Shown piece by piece: positions 43,651 to 48,672 of a DNA stretch of 48,672 bases (positions are counted from its first letter, which is position 1; every line of letters begins with the position of its first letter). The stretch covers positions 1-48,672 of the forward strand of contig JAGBOF010000030.1 of assembly GCA_017633985.1 (NCBI GenBank), written 5' to 3'. Under the pieces are notes generated by a model, which saw only the letters and a list, made by a program, of their open reading frames with translations, made no database searches and was not told the origin of the DNA. The position numbers were made by a program, and so were the translations under genes. Origin of the DNA: Bacteroidales bacterium (lineage in GTDB: Bacteria; Bacteroidota; Bacteroidia; Bacteroidales; P3).

Positions 43651-43658
43651 TAATTTTG
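43651..43658 (+). promoter_or_regulatory. Bacteroidota -7 element (TAATTTTG) for the efflux adaptor
   Basis: TAATTTTG lies 38 bp before ATG 43696. A TTG at 43672 in the same frame is less likely, because the lipoprotein signal begins cleanly at the ATG. Confidence 0.6.
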
Positions 43659-43695
43659 CAAAACCGTAAATTTGAACAAACAAAAGCAATATCCA

Positions 43696-44754
43696 ATGAA
43701 AATAAAAGTAATCTTATTGGCGGCGGCAGTCATCTTATCCGCCTGCGGCAAACAAACAAAGCAAGAAAGCACCGTTCACAGCGTGATAACCGTCAATCCG
43801 CAACCGACCGACGGTAATTCATCCCAATCATTTGCAGGAATAATCGAAGAAGGCGGCGAAATAAGCGTAGGCTTCAAGACCGCAGGACAGATTAACGGCA
43901 TTTTCGTAAAGGAAGGTGACTATGTAAAACAAGGACAACTGATCGCAACTTTGGATGACAACGATTACCGTTTGGGATTGGACGCTGCACAGATACAATA
44001 TAACCAATTAAAACAGGAGACAGACAGAATAAAGCAACTGTATGTCAAAAACAGCGTATCGGGCAATGATTACGACAAAGCCATTGCGGGATTGAAACAG
44101 GCGGAAATCAATCTGGAGTCAAACAAGAACAAAGTCGCTTACACCAAACTATATGCCCCGACAAGCGGATACGTTCAAAGCGTAAACTTTGAGCGCTCGG
44201 AGATGGTTAATGCGGGAACGCCCGTAATAACTCTGCTGGACACCAAACAAATGGAGGTTGTTATCAACATACCGTCATCTCTTTATGTCCGCAAAGAGCA
44301 GATGAAATCATTTTCATGCACAGGCGCTTTTGCGCAAAGTGAATCCGTCAAACTGAACCTCATCAGTATAACCCCGAAAGCGGATAATAACCAACTGTAC
44401 CGCATGCGTCTGACATTTCCTTCGGGTTTTAAGAAAGCAACTGCGGGAATGAACGTAAATGTAAGCATAAATATGGATGACAAATCCGATATGGGCAATG
44501 TAACTCTGCCTATGGGCAGCGTATTTGAGTACAAAGGCAAAACGTATGTATGGGTTGTCAATACGAACGATTCAACCGTCACCCGCAAAGAGGTTGTCAC
44601 TCTCGGCACCGCCGATAACGGCAATCTGATAATAAGTTCGGGCGTAACATCATCGCAATCCGTTGTCAAGGCAGGTGTGAACGTTTTGCAACAAGGCGAA
44701 AAGGTTAAGATAATATCCCGTCCCGCCGCAACCAATGCGGGAGGTTTATTATAG
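43696..44754 (+). CDS. RND-type efflux periplasmic adaptor (HlyD/MFP family), orphan
   Basis: From ATG 43696 the 352-residue protein is a lipoprotein (KVILLAAAVILSACGKQ) with the usual adaptor order: a barrel-sandwich half (GEISVGFKTAGQINGIFVKE, GDYVKQGQLIATLDDNDYRL), an alpha-hairpin (residues about 95-145), the second lipoyl half (YTKLYAPTSGYVQSVNFERS), a beta-barrel and a membrane-proximal domain (VWVVNTNDSTVTRKEVVTLG). Such adaptors bridge an inner-membrane pump and an outer-membrane channel. No pump or TolC-like gene is adjacent; a terminator follows directly, so it is an orphan here. Confidence 0.82.
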   Translation: MKIKVILLAAAVILSACGKQTKQESTVHSVITVNPQPTDGNSSQSFAGIIEEGGEISVGFKTAGQINGIFVKEGDYVKQGQLIATLDDNDYRLGLDAAQIQYNQLKQETDRIKQLYVKNSVSGNDYDKAIAGLKQAEINLESNKNKVAYTKLYAPTSGYVQSVNFERSEMVNAGTPVITLLDTKQMEVVINIPSSLYVRKEQMKSFSCTGAFAQSESVKLNLISITPKADNNQLYRMRLTFPSGFKKATAGMNVNVSINMDDKSDMGNVTLPMGSVFEYKGKTYVWVVNTNDSTVTRKEVVTLGTADNGNLIISSGVTSSQSVVKAGVNVLQQGEKVKIISRPAATNAGGLL

Positions 44755-44792
44755 GCTTATCACTTTGCAAAGACAATACGCAATATCGCGAC

Positions 44793-44836
44793 AAAAATCA
44801 TATAAGACACGGTTGTTTTATATGATTTTTGTTTTA
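44793..44836 (+). terminator. Terminator of the efflux adaptor gene
   Basis: AAAAATCATATAA (44793-44805) pairs perfectly with TTATATGATTTTT (44818-44830) around a 12-nt loop and is followed by GTTTT. Confidence 0.75.
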
Positions 44837-44915
44837 TAATACGGCGCCTTAACGCATCGTTAAGTCAAAATACTTATGCCCTATCTTAAAAAAATCACGC
44901 CTCAAGGCGTTTCAT

Positions 44916-45024
44916 TTTTGCCCCGTCGCATATTAATCCGAAAAAAACTGTTTTTTTCAGTCAAAAAAAGGGTTTTTTCTGATCAAAAAAACCCTTTTTT
45001 TGAAATTAATACGCCACGGGGCGG
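44916..45024. repeat. Large palindrome with A/T-run core, copy 2
   Basis: The right arm, ATTAATACGCCACGGGGCGG (about 45006-45024), pairs with a partly decayed left arm TTGCCCCGTCGCATATTAAT at 44918-44937. Between are GAAAAAAACTGTTTTTTT and AAAAAAACCCTTTTTTT-like runs as in copy 1. The sequence after it (AAGACGCAATAAGGCA) also matches copy 1. It sits between convergent genes. Confidence 0.72.
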
Positions 45025-45060
45025 AAATAAGACGCAATAAGGCAACCTTAACATGCGGAT

Positions 45061-45888
45061 TTATGCCTTTTTGTGCTTGAATTGCAAAGGTGTTTTGCCT
45101 GTTTGCTTTTTGAACCAATTGGAGAAATTGGACGTATCGTCAAATCCGAGATTGAAAGCTATTTCTTTGGCGGACAAAGTGTCAAAACGCAAAAGTCTTT
45201 TGGCTTCTAACAACAAGCGGTTGTTGATATAGGTCTTCAAAGTAAGGTTACACGCCGATTTTACTTCCTTTGCCAAACGATTTTCGCTCACTCCCATCTG
45301 TCCGACGTAGAAATCAATGTTGCGCTTGGCGGTAAAATTCTTTTCAACAAGGTTGAAAAACTCTTTAGCAATGTTTGCAGTTAGCGGTTTGGTGGTCTGA
45401 TGGAATTTTCTTTCGCATTGAAGTAACAAAACACGCAAAAGACTTTGGCAAACGGTGGACTGATAGATATCTTTTGCGGACTGCAATTCATTTTCCAGCA
45501 AAGAAAAAATCTTTTTTGCGGAATTTACGTCCGTATTTACCGTTCTTGAGGGATTGGCAAGCGAAAGGAATTCGGAAGAATACAGAAACGATGCGTCATT
45601 TTCGCTTATTGCGAAAAAATTATAAGTAAAGAGAATCATCTTTCCCTGATAGGAGTCGGAGAAATCGAATTCGCATACTTGGTTTGGGAGAATCACAAAA
45701 ATATCACCTGCACCAAGTGTAACGTCTTGGAAATCTATCTTAAAATTACCTCGCCCATCTTCCACGAACAGCAATTCGAAAAAAGTCGTACGGTGAGCTG
45801 CGGGAAAGATTCTGGTTGAGCGTTTGTTCTTTCCTAAAGTCTTTATCTCAATTTCCAATACCGATGGTTTAAAATCGTAAGTTTTCAT
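45061..45888 (-). CDS. AraC family transcriptional regulator
   Basis: The 275-residue protein has an N-terminal cupin-like sensing domain (FFELLFVEDGRGNFKIDFQD, GDIFVILPNQVCEFDFSD) and a C-terminal pair of helix-turn-helix motifs (NIDFYVGQMGVSENRLAKEV, SAKEIAFNLGFDDTSNFSNW, KKQTGKTPLQF). The ligand is unknown. The gene is not next to an obvious target apart from the convergent efflux adaptor. It has a -7 element at 45912. Confidence 0.85.
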   Translation of the reverse strand: MKTYDFKPSVLEIEIKTLGKNKRSTRIFPAAHRTTFFELLFVEDGRGNFKIDFQDVTLGAGDIFVILPNQVCEFDFSDSYQGKMILFTYNFFAISENDASFLYSSEFLSLANPSRTVNTDVNSAKKIFSLLENELQSAKDIYQSTVCQSLLRVLLLQCERKFHQTTKPLTANIAKEFFNLVEKNFTAKRNIDFYVGQMGVSENRLAKEVKSACNLTLKTYINNRLLLEAKRLLRFDTLSAKEIAFNLGFDDTSNFSNWFKKQTGKTPLQFKHKKA

Positions 45889-45911
45889 ACTGCCTTGCCG
45901 TTATTTGAGGG

Positions 45912-45919
45912 CAAAGTTA
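45912..45919 (-). promoter_or_regulatory. Bacteroidota -7 element, minus strand (TAACTTTG)
   Basis: CAAAGTTA on the plus strand reads TAACTTTG on the minus strand, 24 bp before the AraC-type start at 45888. The rest of the gap up to 46088 shows nothing recognisable. Confidence 0.6.
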
Positions 45920-46088
45920 CGAATAATAATTGTATTTTCTTATCCTGCCGCAGCATTGTTGCTTGGCAAACTGAAAAAAGGTATGTTTGTGAAAATGATG
46001 CGCAATGTTGCTGCCTTATTCCCGCAACTCTACTGAATTTCATCGTAAATTTTAAAAAAAACATGCGTTTTCAAGCCCTCAAACTACA

Positions 46089-46178
46089 AAAGTGCCTCAT
46101 GAAAATGTAAAATTTACAAAAAAGTGCCTCATAAAAATGTAAAATTATTTGGAAAGTCCCTCATAAAAGTGTAATTTT
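46089..46178. repeat. Three direct repeats with a 32-bp period upstream of the DUF4143 gene
   Basis: 26-bp units start at 46089, 46121 and 46153. Their shared core is AAAGTGCCTCATAAAAATGT followed by AAAATT; the third reads AAAGTCCCTCATAAAAGTGT then AATTTT. Exact 32-bp spacing is about three helical turns, so a protein could bind all three on one face. The third unit contains the -7 element of the next gene. Confidence 0.8.
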
Positions 46179-46179
46179 G
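46172..46179 (+). promoter_or_regulatory. Bacteroidota -7 element (TAATTTTG) inside the third repeat
   Basis: TAATTTTG lies only 16 bp before ATG 46196, so the transcript would have a leader of about 10 nt. Its overlap with the repeat suggests the promoter itself is the target of whatever binds the repeats. Confidence 0.6.
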
Positions 46180-46195
46180 CAAAAATTTTCAGGCA

Positions 46196-47488
46196 ATGAA
46201 GCGCACTATAATACAAGATCTAATTAACTGGAAGCAAAGTCAGGACCGCAAACCGTTGATTCTTCTCGGCGCAAGGCAGGTCGGCAAAACTTATATATTG
46301 AAACAATTCGGCAAACAGGAATATGAAAATGTTGCTTACATAAATTGCGACAACAACGCATTGGTTCAAAATCTTTTTGCCGAAGATTACAATATGGAAA
46401 GGATAATTCTTTCCATCGGTGCGATAACAGGCGAAAATATAAAGAAAAATAAAACTCTCATTATCTTTGATGAAATCCAGGAACTGCCTAAAGGTTTGTC
46501 TGCGTTGAAATATTTTTGCGAGGATGCGCCTGATTATCACGTTGCAGTGGCAGGTTCGTTGCTTGGTATCACGCTTCATTACGGCGAATCGTTTCCTGTG
46601 GGCAAGGTAAATATACTAAATCTTTATCCGATGAATTTTGAAGAATTTTTGTTGGCAAAAGGCAAAAATCAACTGTATAATATCCTCACCGAAAAGCAAT
46701 GGGAAGTTATCAAAGGCTTACAAAGTCAGTTTATTCAGTTACTTCGTGAATATTATTTCGTAGGCGGTATGCCCGAAGCGGTATTAAAATTCACCCAAAC
46801 CAATGATGCCGTCAGTGTAAGGCAAATTCAAAAAGATATATTGTCGGCTTACGAAAAAGATATATCAAAACACGCCCCTAAAGACACTGTTGTCAGGATT
46901 AATCAGGTATGGAACTCTATTCCTTCGCAACTTGCAAAAGAGAATAAGAAGTTTATTTACGGTGTAATCAAGAAAGGAGCAAGGGCAAAGGAATATGAAC
47001 TGGCTGTTCAGTGGTTGATTGATGCGGGATTGGTGTATAAAGTTAACAGAGTGAGAAAACCTACTATGCCATTAAAGGTTTACGAAGACATTGCGGCGTT
47101 CAAACTTTATCTTTTGGATACAGGCTTGCTTGGTGCTATGAGTGATATTCCTGCCGAATTGCTTCTTTTGCCCAATGCTATGAAAGAAAGTAAGGGAGAC
47201 TACACTGAAAACTTTATTTCTTCACAATTGCACACCGTTAAGGATATTGTGATAAATTATTACAGCAAAGAAAACAGCACGTTGGAGATTGATTTCGTTA
47301 TTCAGAAGAATGCGGATATTTATCCTATAGAAGTAAAATCCGAAGCGAATGTTCAATCCAAATCATTGAAGACATTAATAAAAGACAATCCGAATTTGAA
47401 AGGCGTAAGAGCCTCAATGCTGGATTACAAAGAGCAAGAAAATATAACCAATGTCCCATTGTATGCCCTGAAAATATATTTTAATTAA
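46196..47488 (+). CDS. AAA ATPase with DUF4143 domain
   Basis: The 430-residue protein has Walker A (LLGARQVGKTYIL, residues about 22-34), Walker B (TLIIFDEIQEL, about 86-96) and a sensor-like VAVAGSLLGI. The middle is DUF4143-type (FVGGMPEAVLKFTQT, AYEKDISKHAPKDTV), and the end holds a nuclease-like strand set STLEIDFVIQKNADIYPIEV followed by KSEA, giving an ExD...ExK pattern like PD-(D/E)XK folds. These proteins are common, often multi-copy, in Bacteroidota and archaea, with unproven function. Isolated gene with an unusual repeat promoter. Confidence 0.82.
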   Translation: MKRTIIQDLINWKQSQDRKPLILLGARQVGKTYILKQFGKQEYENVAYINCDNNALVQNLFAEDYNMERIILSIGAITGENIKKNKTLIIFDEIQELPKGLSALKYFCEDAPDYHVAVAGSLLGITLHYGESFPVGKVNILNLYPMNFEEFLLAKGKNQLYNILTEKQWEVIKGLQSQFIQLLREYYFVGGMPEAVLKFTQTNDAVSVRQIQKDILSAYEKDISKHAPKDTVVRINQVWNSIPSQLAKENKKFIYGVIKKGARAKEYELAVQWLIDAGLVYKVNRVRKPTMPLKVYEDIAAFKLYLLDTGLLGAMSDIPAELLLLPNAMKESKGDYTENFISSQLHTVKDIVINYYSKENSTLEIDFVIQKNADIYPIEVKSEANVQSKSLKTLIKDNPNLKGVRASMLDYKEQENITNVPLYALKIYFN

Positions 47489-47518
47489 ATAATTCCTCAT
47501 CATTTCAAATTTTCTTTG

Positions 47519-47526
47519 TACTTTTG
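47519..47526 (+). promoter_or_regulatory. Bacteroidota -7 element (TACTTTTG), 284 bp before the acetyltransferase
   Basis: TACTTTTG preceded by TTCTTTG. Nothing as good lies closer to the gene, so the transcript probably contains the structured region that follows. Confidence 0.55.
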
Positions 47527-47579
47527 CAACTGCAATAGTGCAATAAAACATGCAATAACTATTATTTCACATTCAAAAT

Positions 47580-47768
47580 AAGTCCGACAAACTCATTTTG
47601 TAAAAACGTAAATAAATAGTTCAGGCAAAGTTCTGTTTGAAAATAGATCTTACAAAACGAAGTTTGCACTTTAGGTGTATAACTCTCTATGTAAGACAAG
47701 GTATTCAATGTCGGACTTTACCTGAATGTGATTAGAAAAAGTTTACACCTTATTTTATTTTGTTTTTA
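47580..47768 (+). promoter_or_regulatory. Structured leader or small RNA upstream of the acetyltransferase
   Basis: AAGTCCGACA (47580-47589) pairs perfectly with TGTCGGACTT (47709-47718), enclosing AACTCATTTTGTAA (47590-47603) with TTACAAAACGAAGTT (47650-47664). An alternative pairing, TTCAGGCAAAGT (47620-47631) with ACTTTACCTGAA (47715-47726; 11 of 12 pairs), uses part of the first stem's right arm. AGGTGTA (47673) can pair with TACACCT (47744-47750), followed by TATTTTATTTTGTTTTT. The competing stems and the T-rich end look like a regulated terminator or an independent RNA. No known family is recognised. Confidence 0.55.
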
Positions 47769-47809
47769 TAACAAGTGATTGACGGTTATTGCAAAAACCG
47801 TTAATCAAA

Positions 47810-48418
47810 ATGGAAAACAAAGAACTTAAATCAAAGAAAGAAAACATTTTTAAGCGATTATTTGATTACTCCTTACCTATTGAGTACATCAAAAGCGATT
47901 ATTGCAGATATTACGGCACAAGTAATGTCAGCATGTTAAAGATTACAGTTTGTACATTCAAGAGTCCGTGCCTTGCTTATTCGTATTGGTTCCGCCTATC
48001 AAAGAAAAAAGGAATTTTTTATTTGTATTGTCTATACAAATTAAGCAGAACCAAACGCCATACAGGCATACAAATCCCGCCAAATACCAAAATAGGTTAC
48101 GGATTATATATCGGACACGGTTGCGGTACGATACTTAATCCTACAACCGTCATCGGCGATAATTGCAACCTCTCCCAATTCTCCACAATAGGTTCTAATC
48201 ACGGGCAGGCTGCCACAATAGGCGACAATGTCTATATAGGACCGTCCGTATGCATAGTTGAAAACGTGCATATCGGCAACAACGTAAGCATAGGTGCCGG
48301 TGCAGTGGTGACAAAAGACATTCCCGATAATGCAACCGTCGCCGGAGTGCCCGCAAAGGTCCTAAACTATAACAATCCCGGCAGATACATAACCAAAAGA
48401 TACGTAAGAAAACATTAA
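47810..48418 (+). CDS. Serine acetyltransferase-like hexapeptide-repeat protein
   Basis: From ATG 47810 the 202-residue protein has a short helical N-terminal part (IKSDYCRYYGTSNVSMLKIT) and a C-terminal left-handed beta-helix (IQIPPNTKIGYGLYIGHGCG, TVIGDNCNLSQFSTIG, ATIGDNVYIGPSVCIVENVH, VSIGAGAVVTKDIPDNATVA). GHGCG and the VAGVPAKVL end match CysE/EpsC-type serine acetyltransferases, but the N-terminal domain is shorter than in CysE, as in acetyltransferases of surface-polysaccharide clusters. Substrate therefore unsure: serine or a sugar. A structured leader precedes it. Confidence 0.75.
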   Translation: MENKELKSKKENIFKRLFDYSLPIEYIKSDYCRYYGTSNVSMLKITVCTFKSPCLAYSYWFRLSKKKGIFYLYCLYKLSRTKRHTGIQIPPNTKIGYGLYIGHGCGTILNPTTVIGDNCNLSQFSTIGSNHGQAATIGDNVYIGPSVCIVENVHIGNNVSIGAGAVVTKDIPDNATVAGVPAKVLNYNNPGRYITKRYVRKH

Positions 48419-48434
48419 TACGGCGTTTTAGGCA
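48414..48434. repeat. Single word of the modular intergenic repeat
   Basis: ATTAATACGGCGTTTTAGGC carries the CGGCGTTTTA word and starts within the stop region of the acetyltransferase gene. No partner word lies nearby. Confidence 0.4.
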
Positions 48435-48483
48435 TAATGGTCAAAATCGTAGGCTAAAAATGGGGTTAATTTATTAATTTACT

Positions 48484-48491
48484 TATCTTTG
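48484..48491 (+). promoter_or_regulatory. Bacteroidota -7 element (TATCTTTG) for the transposase
   Basis: TATCTTTG lies 22 bp before ATG 48513, as expected for a Bacteroidota promoter. Confidence 0.5.
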
Positions 48492-48505
48492 CAAAGATTT
48501 TTTAG

Positions 48506-48672
48506 CTGCAATATGAAAAAAAGTGTAAATTCTGTGGTTCGTGTCACATAAAAAAGAACGGAAGAATTAGAGAAAAGCAACTCTATAAATGCCTTGATTG
48601 CGGTAGGCAGTTTACTTATTCAAAGCAATCAGTGTCAACGAGTAATCTCTATGACGATTATGTCCTCGGTAA
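48506..48672 (+). CDS. Insertion-sequence transposase N terminus (runs off the window)
   Basis: From 48521 the frame reads KCKFCGSCHIKKNGRIREKQ, LYKCLDCGRQFTYSKQ, a zinc-ribbon with two CxxC-type pairs as at the start of IS1-like and related transposases. The ATG at 48513 is in another frame: after it comes an A7 run, and one more A would join ATG to this frame (MKKKCKFCGS). Without that, the only upstream start in frame is CTG at 48506. The catalytic part is beyond the window. Terminal inverted repeats could not be judged. Confidence 0.65.
   Translation, partial: MQYEKKCKFCGSCHIKKNGRIREKQLYKCLDCGRQFTYSKQSVSTSNLYDDYVLG

Noticed and set aside
45895-46110. Possible 71-residue gene on the plus strand before the DUF4143 gene
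   Set aside because: It starts opposite the AraC-type promoter, lacks a promoter of its own and runs into the tandem repeat; composition looks random.
46089-46178. Possible CRISPR array (three direct repeats)
   Set aside because: The repeats are separated by only 6 bp, far too short for spacers, and no cas gene is near.

Overview
The window looks like chromosome from a low-GC member of the Bacteroidota, most likely an uncultured or host-associated Bacteroidales. Support comes from gene content: type IX secretion (T9SS) C-terminal sorting domains of both kinds, CHU_C-type proteins, a carboxypeptidase-regulatory TonB receptor, DUF4421, DUF5103 and DUF6169 proteins, a yceD-rpmF-plsX-fabH block and a zapA-6S RNA-rny block. 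Many genes also carry the Bacteroidota -7 element TAnnTTTG 20-40 bp upstream, often followed by a short AT-rich leader. All functions are read from sequence motifs; nothing was searched.

Layout. 1-5.1 kb (+): end of a DUF4421 protein, three single-gene lipoprotein units (C39-like peptidase, flavodoxin-like protein, VanX-like D,D-dipeptidase) and rlmI. 5.5-9.8 kb (-): two tandem surface proteins sharing a 924-bp nearly identical 3' half. 10-11.7 kb (+): mtgA-xerD. 11.8-26.3 kb (-): comB-like phosphatase, a CHU_C protein, an M16-like protein without its zinc motif, a TonB receptor, DUF5103, aminopeptidase P, RhuM, RNase Y, a probable 6S RNA, zapA plus a coiled-coil partner, and ribBA. 26.4-31.3 kb: LysE exporter, a translationally coupled GH16/T9SS pair, a frameshifted T9SS cargo gene and a Sel1 protein. 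31.7-35.9 kb (+): yceD-rpmF-plsX-fabH, a metallo-beta-lactamase-fold hydrolase and a frameshifted nucleotidyltransferase. 36-42.2 kb (-): hflX, a flippase-like membrane protein, mscS, a BspA-type leucine-rich-repeat T9SS protein and a 90-residue protein. 42.2-48.7 kb: structured leaders, a deletion scar, a DUF6169 pair, an orphan efflux adaptor, an AraC regulator, a DUF4143 ATPase behind a three-copy 32-bp repeat, a serine acetyltransferase-like protein behind a structured leader, and the start of an insertion-sequence transposase.

The most unusual content is non-coding. At least nine intergenic gaps carry a modular palindromic repeat built from a few short words (CTGCGTGATTAAT, ATCGCAGATTA, AAAACGCCGTTTTA, AAACGCCTGATTATT). 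Two convergent junctions carry a second, larger palindrome (GCCCCGTGGCG arms around runs of A and T). Two leaders (42.3-42.4 kb minus, 47.58-47.77 kb plus) fold into nested stems and could be undescribed cis-RNAs. Three reading frames are interrupted by single-base changes, two of them in homopolymers or A-rich tracts, which points to sequence error or ongoing decay.

No tRNA or rRNA gene, CRISPR array, prophage or recognised defence operon is evident.
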